A DNA stretch of 63,969 nt from Trileptium ribeirensis (GCA_030248225.1 JASANE010000504.1:1-63969), one strand, 5' to 3'. Shown: positions 39,301-54,300, numbered from the stretch's first letter. Notes: a model not told the origin generated them from the sequence alone. Translations and numbers: made by a program.

Positions 39301-42300
39301 TAAATGATTTATGGCCATTTTAGATAAAAGTTATATAAATTTCTAATAAACTTTACATGAATTTCTTGTTTGATCAATAAATATAAATTCTCCGTGGAAT
39401 CCTTAGCGCGTCCTTTAGTTTATTCTTGTCCCCATATTGACCGTTATTTTACAGGAAAATAAATCCCTATACTTTCCATATAGTTTGTGTTGCTGTATAA
39501 TTCAAATTTTCAAATTCATTTTACATATAAATGTTGCCAACTTTTATAATAAATTTTAAAATTTAATATCTTTATATCAAGCTTAGAGGTCAAGCCTATT
39601 CACATTAAAGCTTAGAATTCGGCGGTGGATCCCTGCAGTTTAATATTAACTTTATATGATACTTCTACTTATAACAAGTTTCTTAATATCAAATCAAAAA
39701 CTTTATATAAATGTTTAAATTAAACTTATTCCCTTAATAAATATAAAAATAAGTTTAACCCGGTCTTTATAACAAATTATAAACACAAACGCTGGACATC
39801 CACATCTAGCAACTAAATTTAATTTAAAATTTAATATTAGGTTTATATAAATATGTATTTATTTTATAGAAGCTAATATATAAACACATATACTTATGTA
39901 CTTAGGATCAGCTTCCAAAGAAAAAGACGCGGCTTAAGTAAACAAACAGGGGCAAAGGACGTAAAATGGGGTCCCATTCCCTCAGTGATGGCCAAAGTGC
40001 CAGATGAGTCTTGGATTCGGGCTCGGTTCATCCAGCCGAGCATTTTGATATGTAACAGGTGTATTCTTGGACAAACAATGGGGAAGTGGGCTCTTGGGAG
40101 AGCCCATGATAACTTACGATGGATAATTAAAGTGTTTATGCGGCTCCCGCGAATTCGGGTTGTCGTTTTGTGGGAAGAGTGGTATATATTTTTGTCGGTC
40201 TCAGTGAGAGGAATGTAATGATGGGTTACACGCCTATCGGAGCACAATTTCTTTGATTTTCAAAAATCTAACGATGTCATCTATATATACTTGTGTCACT
40301 TATTCGTTAAGTTGTTTAAAATTATATATCAACAATGTTAAGTTCTTCATTCGCGATTTCTCAACGGTTCCAGAGTTATGGGCCGAAACTGCAACTCTCA
40401 ATTCCGAGTATTCGGGATCGACAATATTTTATCAGCTTACTTAGCCAGCAAACAATTACGAACATCAAAGGCATAACAAAATACAGCAATTATCATGGGA
40501 AGAGCATCAAAGGTATAGAACAATTACATACAAATATGTGCCTTTATGGCCACAATCAACGAAAACAATACAAAGAAATCAGTATACATATGGTACGGTG
40601 GTTATATGTACCGTTACGGCAATACACATACGATTAAGGGTACAAATCGGATATATAGCATCAATACAATCAAGTTACCAATTCAAACATGTGTGTGCAA
40701 GAACAACGGTATAAATGGGTACATAACGATTAATACATTCATGTTACGGCGATACATAACGATTGTATCAATGGATGCCTTTATGGCAAAAACAAACTGT
40801 ATGGTACGAATAATAATATACAAGTCAGATACGCCAAGGGTGCCTTTGTGGCAAAAGCAAACGGTATGGTACGATAAAGAACAGCAATAGTAATACAACA
40901 ACTATTCCTTCCTGAAATAGTAAAAATAGCCATTTTGATCACAAAAATGTCGGCGGTAAAGGCCGAAGAGCTAAAAATACATAGTTACATAACGAGACTA
41001 TCGGGCCTAGCGATTCCTGATTTGCGATGTACATAGTAATTATAACTGAAGCGACAACGGGGACTCACACACTCGGTTCGTTTACATGGGGAAATCGACA
41101 CACAATTTCGTGGGTACCAAAGATCCTTCTTTACTGATCTGCTCCAATTATATATACATATACGGAGGCGAGGAAATAGCTTCGCATTTCTCCAGCCATA
41201 GTCGTTGGAGGTTCAATTCCAGGAAACATCAATCAGTGACTCGAATTCATAAATGTTGTACATTAGCATGTCGCCAGGATTAACCAATATCGTAACGATC
41301 CAGCATGAATCTGTTACACTAGCGTTATTATGGTAATATAAGGTTAAGACGAAAATACCTACATTATTACAGAAAAATCCCACTTTATGTGACCACAAAA
41401 TAACGTGCGCCGTCAAGCCAAAAATGAACTGTTTTCAAAAATTTCCAGCTTGTGGGATAAGACTTCGTCAGTCTGAGAAAAAATCAGAATCAAAATGTGT
41501 GTAACGTTGTCGAGTGTATACGTAATTACCGGAAATAGACACATTTGCGAGATGTCACAAAATTTGGCACATGCGACATTAGCCTATGGCCCCGCATAGC
41601 AAACAGGCCTCTCCTTTTCCATATTGCGGAGAGGCCACTAACATGTACTGAAAATTGACAGCCACTGCATCTTCTTAATATACCCCCATAGAAGTATCTT
41701 TGACTACCACTACCTCCGACGGATGCTCAGGAAGCTCAGTTTTGAACCTCAAGTTAAGCTAACCACGCTCATACGTTTTCCGTCACCCCTATTTCTAGTA
41801 TTAGTTAATTTTGAGCAAAGTTATATATACGTTGTACTCACACGTATAAGAATTAGCTAGTAAAGACACAATTGGTCGTAACTGTTTGTCGCGGGAGACA
41901 AAGCAGGAACCGCTGGGTAATAGCATAGCTAACAAATTCTGCCCTAAGTAAAATTTCAAAAATTATTATAGTATTTGATTAAATAGCGTTATCTCTCTGT
42001 TCCCTACAAACTGTTGTTTAGTAGAAGTGAATAAAAGGCTGCTATGAAATTAGAGAGCTAATCAATAGTACCACAGTGAACACAAAGACATTAAATATTT
42101 TGTATTCATGTTGTACGTAGCACCAGGAATAGTATTACAATTATGGTTCAATTTATTAGCTAATTTTGACTACAAAATGAAATACCTTTCTTATAAATTT
42201 CACCATGCACATATCCAAAAGACGTGAAAATTAGCTGGAACCGGAACAAGCTAAGTAAGTCGTATTTTGCGGAACAGGAATCAGAATTTCGATTATTCTC

Positions 42301-45300
42301 TGATACACCGCGATATTTACTTTACAAATTGAAATAAATTATCAAGTATGACTGTTTGAAATTCGAAATGTTGTGAATACGAACGTGATCAAATTCTTGA
42401 TGGTAATGTCATGCTGTCATAGCTATTACCACGCCAAATTTGATCAGCAGTTGTTTGGCTTATAAGACACAACGATGGAGAAATACATTCATGGAGGTTA
42501 AGATTATATGAACAGTTATGTATTTAAATGACCCTTAGAATCATTCAAGCAAAAATATATCATATTCGCGGTAAACCTGCATGAACCTGGTTTGAAATGA
42601 TTTTATGCGCGGGCGAATCATTCCAATCGATGTTTAACCAAAAATATGCGAGATTATGCGCGACTGAGCTAGAAATGACACAGCTGGGAATCCTTTTAAT
42701 TTTCAGAAATTTGAGTTACTGAACAGTTTCTAATCAATCGAAAATCCTAGATTCTGATTCCGAACATATAAATTAGTCTGCGAACAAAATTTTGTCGATT
42801 TGGATTGAAGTTTTATGTTAGGGAACAATATGGCTGATAACCACGGTTTAGTTTGTGACGTCACAGTTCATTAAACATGTTCGTGAACACAGGCGAATGC
42901 CAATTCAAAGCTAGCAATAATCACCGAACTGTCATTATCTGATTTGAAATCGACAAGTCTGGGCTAGTTATGAACTGAGTCGAATTTCTTAGTTGTTCCG
43001 TAACAGTAGATGTGGATTTCACATCGGGAGTTGCAAGATCAGCTGGTTAACGGGATCATGTTAAGGTTAGTCCAACATTACTTTACTGTATTGTTGCTCT
43101 TAGTAAACGTTTGAAACTAACACTCAAGATATCGCTTCGTGCAATATGAATTTTTCGAAAAATTTCTTACGATTGTCTTTCAGCTGAATGCAGTGTATTA
43201 GGAAAAGCGTTGTTTTTTCTGGTTCAAACACAGTGTATGAGTTAAATGTCATAATATAAGTATACTTAAATAATCCAATTATGGAAACACATGAGCATAA
43301 ACATCACGAAATGAATGTACTAACTAACCCAAACGAGGATAACTTTGTTCAGGCTGCATATTATGTTGTAGTTCATATGCAGTGTTATAGAGTCCGAGTA
43401 CGCTTTTGCGATCCTCCACACGCGACAGTAAAATCATCAGGGATACATATGTTGTAACAAGATCTAAGTACGCTGTCGTGACATCGGGATTTAGCGTTAT
43501 ATCCAGCGATAACTGGCAAGCGTCAATCGTTGTCAACAACTCGTTTACTTGATCGCGAAGTTCCAAAAGATCGACAAATGTAAAATAGTACAACTGAAGA
43601 GATTTCAGTATTTCATTCCGGATATTGTTCACCTATAAATATAACATAATCCTGGCAAACTATAACCCGAACAAGGTCGTCCAACGAGCTCCACCGGAGA
43701 TCGATAAATCGGAGCAGTCTCTGAGTAGATTGATGCGCTGCACCCATGCCCTGCCCCGTTCGGGATACAGCAGCGTCCTTATCAGCTACCGTTCCGGATC
43801 GAACCTAGCATTCCAAACCTATGTCCACTTTACGGTGTCGGACCACACAACACGTACCACACGTTCAACTGTCCGTCTACCCACACGGCTTTCAGCCCGA
43901 AAGACCTTTGATTAAAGCCTAGACAAATTGTTCGATTCATCAATGCCAACAACCTTCAATAATGGCAAAGGTGGCGACAACAATAACCTATAAATATATG
44001 AAATATTTTTTCACTGGATCAATGGTGGGGCAATGAATACTGTGTGTTACAGTTCGGCGGAGCACCGCATCCGCCTCGGCTTCAAAAGAGTTAGGCATTA
44101 TTTTTAGCCTCTGCCTTAACATTCTAAAAATGCGAATGAGAAGCGGATTTAATACTTGTAGATATGACATTCACATAGTGGCCCGGTCCAACAATTTGTG
44201 AAGTACCACGTAGGTTAAATGGCCTGACTGAGCTATGCGGCCACACGATAAGAATTCTATTTCGAAGAGGCAAGTGGAAAATTTCCGAACATATGTTAAT
44301 GTACCGGCCTACATATCGTTGGATTAGGTTTTTTGTTTGCCCGAAAAAGTTGCATGAGTTCGCGAGTATGTTAGGCTATGTATTATTTTCTCGGCCTGAG
44401 CGTAACATCAGTTAGTGAGCTAACAGTAGGATGCTAAAAACTACAGTTAGAATCAGAATTAAGTGCACATAAAAACAAACTCAGACAAAGTCGAACGATA
44501 GCGCAATCGATCTTCGTTTAAATGAACTCCGTTAAATTAATCGCAAACATTTTTTAATTTTACGCATTCGAACTTCGTTAAAATAATCGCAACGATTGAT
44601 CCTCCATTAAACGAAAACGATCGAAATCAAACGAAAGATCGTTCGAATTTTGAGGATTTAACTCTGATTGCAACTGCAAGTTTGGTTTTCTAAGGAAAAT
44701 ATAACAGTAATGTAACAGTGGAGGATTCAGAAATCACATTTCTGTCTTGTGTTTATCAAGGTGTCAGCAGGTCGAGTAACCACTTAAATGAATAATTTTT
44801 ACTAATGTGTGTGAAGTGCGATCTCATATATTGCGACTGTAGAAGCTTGATAATAGAGGGTCCTAAGCCTAAACTTAATCTAATCCATAAAGAAATTAAC
44901 TGTCCATGGACGCAGGCGCCGGTAGGCTGGGGGCGTGTCCACCAGAAGTATTCCTGGGGATACGGCCATGTATGTCGTCCACACCATATGGTAAGTTGTT
45001 CAGGTACTTATAAATTTAGAAATATGCCTGGCATCCCAAAAAATTTGCCATGTCTATCAATGTATATGTTAATGGCGATTTTGTTCTGCTCCTCATCCTG
45101 CTGCGGCTGCTGTTCATCCGATATCAGATTTTCAGATATAAAAATAGATCTGAAATTTTTGTATTTTACTTAGGACTACTTGGTAAAAATGGATTATACT
45201 AGGACTAGTTTTACCCGCTGAATACATTGAAATGGCCAGATTTGTACTCCGATGTTCCGATGAGCAGTTATTGGGATCAGGATAGCTTCAAAAGGAGTCC

Positions 45301-48300
45301 CGGCATATGAGCCTCAGGGGTCCAAAAATCGAAAAAATGAAGTTAGTCTCAAATATGGTAACTTCATAAGCTGAGTCGTTGGAATGGTTAATTTTCGTCT
45401 CCGAAACTCCACTAATGAGTTTTGGGTTGTCAGGCTACACCCATATGGGCACCACTCTCTATATGAGCTTCAGTGGTTTAAAAATTGAAAAACGAAGTTA
45501 GTGTCATATAAGATAATTTCATAGGCGGAGTCCTTAGAGAGGTTAAATTTGTCTCTGAGGTTCCGGTAATCGCAGAGTACCATCGGAAAGACACCATTCC
45601 TAAATGAGCCTCGGAAGTCCAGAAATCGGAAAAACTAAACTTGGCCTTATATAAGATAATTATTCCGTAGCGTGGCGCCACGGAGTCCTGGCTAGTTATG
45701 TAATACACTACAGTACATTATGTATATAGAGATATATATATGGCGGAGGACGGATAAGTAGGTCGATCCCCCATAAATCTTTGAAGTTGATCATACATGT
45801 ATGTATATATAAATTCATAGTAACCACAATACACATATCCGTACAATGGTTGCAAAATGTACTATATCTGATCCCCCCAGCCCCGATTTTTGATCGTACA
45901 GCTCCTTGACCCCCCACCAGATTTTTTCGCGCTTGCGTCCTTATAACTCCGATTTTGCATTTTGGTAACACAATAATGATATTACTGTTGAAGCCAGAAA
46001 TTCTACCCGGAAGGACTGTCGAAATATAGGGTAGCAGCTTGTTTACAACAAAGAACTATTAGCAGTTTTGTCTCAATGTATCATTCACATATCGCACATT
46101 GACAAAATTTTAGGTGACCTTCGGGGAGGTAAAAAATCCCATTAATATAATTTGAATTCTATATAGCCTGTGACATATGATACGAAGTATCCTTATTTCT
46201 ACACCTGTATGAAAGCTGCTCCAAATAACACGTTCAACGGCCGCGTCCGAAAAGTTATAAAACTGCGTCAACGTGTCGACTTTCCACATCCTTTCCAGAA
46301 CTTTGGCACATGGAGACTACACCTAGTGACTGACGGGAAATTCCTGGGCTCTCCAATTGGGGGCCTGGCATTTTCCGGTTCCCCTGGTTCAAAACAGGTG
46401 CAACCCGGTTCATGTTCCCTGGCAAAATTTTGGGCTCCGCCCGGTTCACCGCCTCTGGGAAAGTTTTTAGTTTCCAATCGATCTAAAGTACAAAAATTTG
46501 ATCAAAATTTGTAAAAAATTCTGTTCTGAACCCAAAAATTTCGCAAATTTTGTCAAAATTTGCTTCAAAATCGCTTTTTCTCTTCATCAAAAGCATCCTG
46601 ACACTGTTTCTGACACGATTTTTAACCGTTTTTCTCTTGGCAAAATGCCCCCTGGCAAAATCGGGAGCCCCCCGCTTCGGAACCAGGGGGCCCCATGGTT
46701 CATGCCCCCTGGCAAATTTTTCAGCGAATGGAGAGCCTAGCGTACCAAGTCATAAAAGGTTACAAGACTCCTGGTATAAACTTGAGAAGTATGTTTATTG
46801 ATTGTGGATTGAAGCCTCCATCGGTATTATTCCAGGACTTTGCAGCGTAATTCGATGCTGTCTATCGCAAAGATTTTACGAAATACTACAACAAATCAAT
46901 CAAGTGAACTCAAATAGATTTGAAAACTATTGAAAAAGGACAATAATGGCATATATCATGTAGTTTTATTCGTCTTGAAAAATCGCTGTTCTATTTCGGC
47001 CCAGAGCCAAATCTATACGAAACATAGCATAATATACCGATTTGCAGGACTAGTGGACAAAAAATCTGTGTGGGCGACAACTGATCATGTCTGTTTAATA
47101 AAACTATTTCAACATTTCCGAAGTACAGGACAAAGAAGTCCCAACGGTAGGATACGGCGCATATCTCGAAACTGTCAAGTGGATAAAACCATGAGTTCAT
47201 GATTGATTCTAGGGAATAATACGGCATTTCTTGCCAATATCTTACAAATGCATAGGTATTACGAAGGCCATTTCGATCTAACCTCCTCTTATTTCTGGAG
47301 GGGTTATTTATATAATTCAATCCCTAACTGTGCAGAAACCAGTTTCACGACAAAGTTGCAGACTATAGTCAAGTAGCAGCATGTAAACACCAACGTGAAC
47401 TATGGGTTGTGTATGAATATATATAATCGAAACGACTGACGTTATAGAAATACGTGACCCATTAATTAAACAACAAGTGATTCTGCTGAATTTATATTGG
47501 CTGTCTGGGATCTTCGTCTAAGAGCAACAACTATTAGAAATTATTATCTTTCAAGTATAAGTTTTCGAATTTATATTTATCCATTACTGAGCTAAGTATA
47601 TATAATTATTGATGTGAAAATTTGGACAGGGTGCTTCAATCGATTCTGAAACCTTGAGCAGATCCACAATTGGATCCCACCTCCATCCACGGCGGTAGAA
47701 TTAAAGAAGCTGCGGTTTATAATATGAACGTAATTCAGTGGCTAACTAAAATGCTAATTACTAGTAGTTTGTCTTATAGCCCAGGCAAGGTTTTTTTGGA
47801 TCCATGTGGATCTGGCCCCAAATATTTTTACGTAAACCCAAAAAAATTTTTGCTGGACCCACGCTGGACGCAGAGCAGTTTCGGCTTCGGAGACATAAGG
47901 TCAGCTAATAAATTCTATTACAACGTACAGGCTTTCAGCCGTTTGTGCTTACATCTGTATATAGTTGCTTGCTGCTGGTTTCACAGATGGCCTTCATCGT
48001 TTATCCTGGCTTGAGACAGGCAGAGAATAATTTATATATTTGTAATTATGTAATAATGTCAAATTGCGTTTCGTAATTACGTTTCTTTATTGTGTAAAAT
48101 TTCGTGAAATTCTCGAGCCAAAAATTGTAAGTCTGGACCCAGCATTTAAGGTCTGGACCCAAAAGTAATTTGCTGGATTCAGGGTCCATTTAAAAAAGCC
48201 TGAGCCCAGGTGGTGAATTCTCGGTGTGAAAATAATTTAGAGAGACGTACACAGCTATAATACTGAGCAACAGCTAATGAAATGAGCCGAATAGCCGCTC

Positions 48301-51300
48301 ATTGCGTACACTCAACTATTTATTGTATGCCTACATAGAAGATAAATTGCTTTACAAAATGAAATCATCTACTGACTCGCAAAGCGAGGAGAAAAGAAGC
48401 CAGTGTGGCTCCTCTGCCCTTATTAACAAATTAGCGTTCTAAATTCAGGTTCCTGAACCAGCGTAAAGCATTATACACTAGCTGATAGCAATTATACATC
48501 GCCAATAGTTCAGTGACAATGCTACGGTCACTTTAGTCATATAACGAAACCGACGAACCTTTTATTTCTTCTTCCTATGACCAAATAGACAAATTTTTTT
48601 GAAATTTATAAATCGCAAATTTCAAGAAATTATAATTTGAAGGGTGATTTTAAATAGTAAGGCCCCTAACACTTGCCTTATTTAATACATACCACGCGAA
48701 TACAGTTGCTTTTATCGTATCTAGCAACCCCGAAAACCTGTAGATACGTTTGATTGACTTACATACATAAAGCAAAAGTGGCGTTTGCCAAAATTTACCA
48801 AATTTTGCACCAGCACCATCTAAGAGTGTTAATAACACAGCCAATGTGGTGTTAAAACAATGAAACCAACGGGTTAGCGGGTTAAATAATCTTATAATCC
48901 CGTAGTTCACACTCAACGAGTAAAAACTTGCGTTGTAAAAAAATTTAAATTTTAACTTCTTTAGGGTATTTTTAAACGTTGACTTATAGATCGAAAGCGG
49001 TAGCTTTCATAAAAAATTCATAACAGCAAAGTTGTAACTCTGTGTGTGAGGATTCTGTGCTCTCTCTAAAGCCGTGGTCTCGGTTTTTCGCTCCGAAATC
49101 TCTATCTCGAGATATGGGTCACGAAAGATAAATAACCGGATGGACAAATTCAAAAAAGTGACCCTTGACCCGCTTGGTGCCCATTTTAACCGGGAAGATA
49201 TGGTCGGCGGGTATAGAATATAATATATAATGGGAGGGCACAAATATGTTGAATTTGTGATCAAATAAAAATGGTGAAGATTTATCGATCCGGTGATGAA
49301 TTATGATCTCCACCGATGGACAAAAAAGAAATTTTTTACAATTTTTGCAGCTCACAAAACTATTCGTGGATAACACATCTTAATGTTACATAGATATTGT
49401 CGTTTCCATGTATTTTGGATGTCATGGGCCCGTTAAACTCTCTTTTGACCCATATCCCATGTCCCAAAAAAATGCAGCGTGGCTAACCATTCTTCAATTT
49501 TATAGAGGCTCAATTGCTCTATAAAATGGGCCCAAATTGACTTAAATATCTGCACCGGCTATCGAAGTAAAACAGATAACATGATGTTTTTGGACGCCTT
49601 CGAAACCCTACCCAAACTCGTATGGCAAACTTTTTCGAAGAGGAGATGAAGTGGGGAAGATGTCGTAATCGAACTTCGCTCCTAACAAATTGGCATAAAT
49701 AGACATTTCAAGCTTTCAAATGTGCTATCGCGCGAATCAATCCGCTAGGCACTTAAGGAAATTGCTCTGCTTTCCAAATTGAGGGAGTGGACCACTCAGG
49801 TTTTTTGGTCAAAAACATGTTCTTTTGAACACAATTTCTTATAAATGAACGCCAAATTTTAAAAATGACCGTTATAAATGAACAGGAACATTTAACCCCA
49901 TCAAAACCACCGTTCGAAACCGAGTTTTGTTTGCAATCCTTATGACTGTATTATTCACAATGTTCATAAGCTATTATTCATATGTATATATAAAGCAGTA
50001 CACCAGACACATTATGTATGTATATATAGCTTAAGTAATACACCCACATATACCTATGTAATATATGCTAGTTTGATTACGCATAAGGGCATATCTAAGC
50101 GGTCATAGCTATGCAGTTGTAAAATAGAGCAGTCATGCTTAAAAATGAACACTCACTGTTATAAATGACCAAACTTTTGAAAAAACTCTAATGCCCCACA
50201 GGCAGAAACGGGGTCTTGCCCGGTTCGTGCCCCACGGCAAAATTTTTGGTTCCACCCGGTTCGTCGCCGCTTGGCAAATTTTTTCCATTCAGTAAAAAAG
50301 TTCTCTAGCTCTACAGTTACACCCCAGTGCATTTGCCTTTTGTACTGCTCTAATCGAGAACACCAAATAACATAAAATTTAATCAAATTTTGTACTAAAA
50401 TTCGTGCTGAGGCCAAAAATTTCGCGCAAATTCCGTCAACACTTGCTTGAATATAGCCTTTTCTCACCATCAACAGCCCTGTGTTTGTGCTACGATTTTT
50501 ACCGTTTTTCTCTTGGCAAAATGCTCTCTGGCGAAATCGGGCGCACCCTTCCCGGCTCGGAACCAGGTCCCCCTCAGTTCATGCCCCCTGACAATATTTT
50601 CAGGGATTGGAGAACCCACGATTGTAGACTACCACCCCTGCTGGTCTGTCACATAATTACAAGTAACTTATTGTGTACCTCATAATCTCGCTTACACAAC
50701 GGTATGTTTTTCTTTCTTATTTTGCTTTTTTTCTAGCATGGTTATTTGATCATAACAATTGAACTTTTGGATAGATGTGGGCAATGTTTTTGTTCCTGAG
50801 TGCCTCATAAGGGGTTAATTAAAAATGTTTTTTTGTATCTTGATTACTTGGTCAAAACTTTTGACCCTTGGGTGGGTTTTTTGGCATCTTTTTGGTAGAA
50901 TTCCTAATGTGTTTGGTTAGCTAACGGTATGTTCTTTCTCTTTTTCTAGCTTGGTTATTTGGTCATAACCTTCAACCCTTGAATAGATTTGGTTAATCTG
51001 TTTTTGAGTACCTCATAAGCTGTGTTACCCAAGACTATGTGTTTTATTTTTCCCTTTTTCAAGCTTGGTTATATTTAATCATAACTTTTGAACCCTTGGG
51101 TTGATTTGGGTTACTAGCTGGATTACCCTGGGAACGTTTGAATACAATTAATTTTTATTCTTTTTCATTGTTTTAACTTTGAAAGCCCAGTCTATTATTT
51201 AGTCACAATTTGAGAACTCTCTGAGATATAGTAGTTCTTTTTTATTGTGGTCAAATCGTATGTTTTTAATGAAACATATAGTTAGCGCTGTTGTCAGAAC

Positions 51301-54300
51301 TTTTGTTGTGGCTCGGCATAAGGTGTGAAGACGAAGCCTGGCCGAAAGCCAGTGGCTGAGAACAAGTGTGAAGTGGGCTCAAGGCTAGGCCCGGTTGTTG
51401 GCCGGGTTTCCCTCCAGCATCATACACGTATTATCCTTTGTATATTTAGGTGTGCGATCTAGAAATGAATATTGAGCTGTGCGATCTAGAAATGACTTTA
51501 ATACCTACAGTGACATAAAATAATGTAAATCAATACTCTCCTTTTCGCTTGCCGCAACTTGCAACATACCGCAGATGTGCAAAACACATGGTCACGGTAC
51601 TTCGCACATTCTGACGCTGCGCAATGGCGTTGGTGTTGATAAGCTCATCCCACACAAGTATTACGACACCATGGTTGTTTAGCGGCATAGGCTACCACAG
51701 GTACTTTCAGCAGCGGGCTCTATTTCTAGCTCTCATCTCATTTTCCATTGATACACTAATAACTGAAAGCTTTGCAAAACTTTGCCTGATAACCTATGTC
51801 TTGTAAACGAACTAGAGTACCCACAAGCATCTTTGAATAGGCCAGTATACGACATCACTGAATATAGGTATGAGCAGGACTGTTCAGCATATTGCTTGCA
51901 CACAGTGCCAACCATAGACTTAGCACTATATGAAAAATTTCAGACAACACTATCGAACACGCGTCAACCGCAGTCATGGCAATATGAACGGCGCCGATTA
52001 TTTTATCCGTAAACACAGTTGGTAACTTCTGTGCATAACAGCGACTTCGGACTTTATGATCTACAGAACATATTTTGGGAATTATAAAAATCATATTTCA
52101 AAATTAGAAAGGTACATCCTACCACAAATGACTGATGTCGGGTCGATGCGCGTTTGAGACTTGTTCGGCGTTCTTTTGAAATCTGTTCCTACGTTTTCGA
52201 TGTGTTAGACCAGCGTTCAAAAGAATGTTCCAGTTCGATTTAATGGAATCAAATTAAAATCAAAATGCAAATAAAAAATCAAATTGTTAATATAATAAAA
52301 ATGCTGATTTTCACAACATGTTCAAGACGCGTTCGAAAAAATTGCTATTGGAAACTGTTCGAGAAGGGTTCGCTGTTCGCTTGAGGTATGTTCGTTGGAA
52401 ATCCGACAGTCATACCTGCTAGGGTCTGTACAGATTTGCGATTGCCATGCTGCATAAAAATATTTATTCTACGTCAAGTACAAGCAACAAAAAGAAATTT
52501 CCTGGTGTTTGTAGTCCTGCGTTGCCTATATACACGCAGAATTCACTAATTCATCATTTGCTTACCTTGTTATATTTGGTATATTGTTGCATATTTGGTA
52601 TATTTGGTATATGTTGCATATTGTTAAATTACCATTCGTACATCCATATTATGGATGTACGAATGGTAATTTAACAATATGCAACAAATAATACAATAAA
52701 CCACGTGGAACAAATGCCAATATTTCTAAGCGAAGCTTTTTCAAATATCCAACACAGGTAGAACATGCACAACAAAATCTACACTGTATGTTCGCGCAAA
52801 TTTCCTATCATTTTAGCTCGAATTACTTCTTATCGTGGAACCATCGCGTGCGAGAACATAACTTTAATCGACTGATCACAATACAGCGTAAACAATAATA
52901 GGCTTCAGGCATCCAGCAGCTAACATATACACGCTTAAAATAATTGCAAAGTATTCAATGTTGAGGCTTAAACTAAATCGTTATATTTATTACGAAGACA
53001 ATAACACATCAGCACAATTTTTTAAGAATTTAACCTGAGAAGTGTTTTCGCCGCTTTATTTCGTGGCAAAAATTCTGAACGGGAATAAAGTCAACACTAT
53101 TCATCCATCATTTCGTTATACATGCACATTGAGTACATGAGCCAAAAAAATTCCTACTCATAAATTACAACTAAATTTTACAAAAATTTAGACCAACACC
53201 TGCCTTTTGTGCCCTATATTTTCCGGTTTAGATGTGGTTGCGATATACACCATTAATAATGCCTATGATGATGCAAACTAAAGGTACATACCTTGCGAAA
53301 AATTTGAAGTGAGTACAATCATTGAGTCCTGAGTTGTAATTGGCAGCCGAAATGTCCACTCCGTTTTGGCTCCAAACTGGTATTTCTTACCCGCTATTAC
53401 GTAGTGAATGTGGCTATTCCCGTGTTACTAGTCTTGTACATATGTACTATAAATGTTCTGCACTGTTAAACGCTGAATCAAATTTTTTTAGTTTTCTAGT
53501 TACTCTATTATGGACAATCACAGCAAAATTCGTGTATTGATTTCGTCTTAAGTTTGGTTAACGTTTAGCCACTGTTCCTGAAAAGAGAGAGATAAAGAAA
53601 ATGTATATATTTATCAGTATGTGGCTATTCTTAGGCGCATAAAATGCAACAATTTTAGAAAATCTGTCAATCCTTTCCTAGGTAACGACTCATGTAATAA
53701 AACTCTGCATTAGTGTCGTAACCAGGTAACACCATGACCTATCGTACTGCAACAGAATTTTCCTATGCAATATCGTTAAAGAAAAACGTATCTCAGAGTT
53801 AATCAGTTTCTGATTTCGGCTTAAGTATGGAAATGTTTATCCACTGTTCGTGAAAACGCAGACATGCCAAAAATTGTATTTATCAGTATATACCTGTTCG
53901 TATGTACCAGTGTGTATCAAATGTAAAAATTGTTGACTGTTGTGAAGAAATTCTGCATCAGTGTCGTAGCCTATCAAAACCATGGTCTGAGTTACTGCAT
54001 AATTTTATTCAGCAAATCCGTTACAGGAAAAAGGTATTTTAGCGTTATTCAGACTCGTAAATTTTTTGAAAAATGGAAATTAATAGGTTCCCGTCGTATA
54101 CAGTGAGCAATAGCTCAGTATACAAGAAAAAAAATCAAACGGTCATACCAGCTATGATTGAAAACGATCACAATGATTAATGTTTGCAATATATCTACAT
54201 GCTAATCCAACGAGTATTGAAATTTGCTTACTTGTTGCATAGCAGTACCACGAGTATCGCAGGTTGGAAACTTTTTCACTATATGTTTCAGCGCAGCTTC

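Larger units (their letters stand above)
26806..43328 (-). other. NCKAP1 intron 3 (16.5 kb)
   Basis: Phase-1 intron, the largest here. From right to left it holds: 41340-43328 with nothing recognised; L2 (about 37440-41335); 36673-37440, unexplained; the BEL/Pao element (29640-36667) in antisense to the gene; 27567-29634, unexplained; S2; and 26806-27320 with nothing recognised. Confidence 0.8.
43633..54231 (-). other. NCKAP1 intron 2 (10.6 kb)
   Basis: Phase-0 intron with several repeats listed separately: the 45.3-kb tandem repeat, M2, Q2, M3, the 50.7-kb tandem repeat, the hairpin at 52.6 kb and the 53.6-kb duplication. The stretches 43633-45280, 46750-48960 and 51200-52600 hold no recognised gene. 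TTCGA-rich patches lie at 44480-44660 and 52140-52400. Confidence 0.75.

Noticed and set aside
40253..40890. Frames of 60-114 codons with repeated YKS/YTYD-like words
   Set aside because: They fall in the LTR-like part of L2, whose short internal repeats create them.
45708..45971. Frames near a run of c-rich sequence (ctgatccccccagccccg)
   Set aside because: No protein resemblance; a G-quadruplex was considered but the runs are too few and unevenly spaced.
52447..52674. 75-codon frame ending in the hairpin
   Set aside because: Its C-terminus is encoded by the palindrome itself and it has no homolog I recognise.
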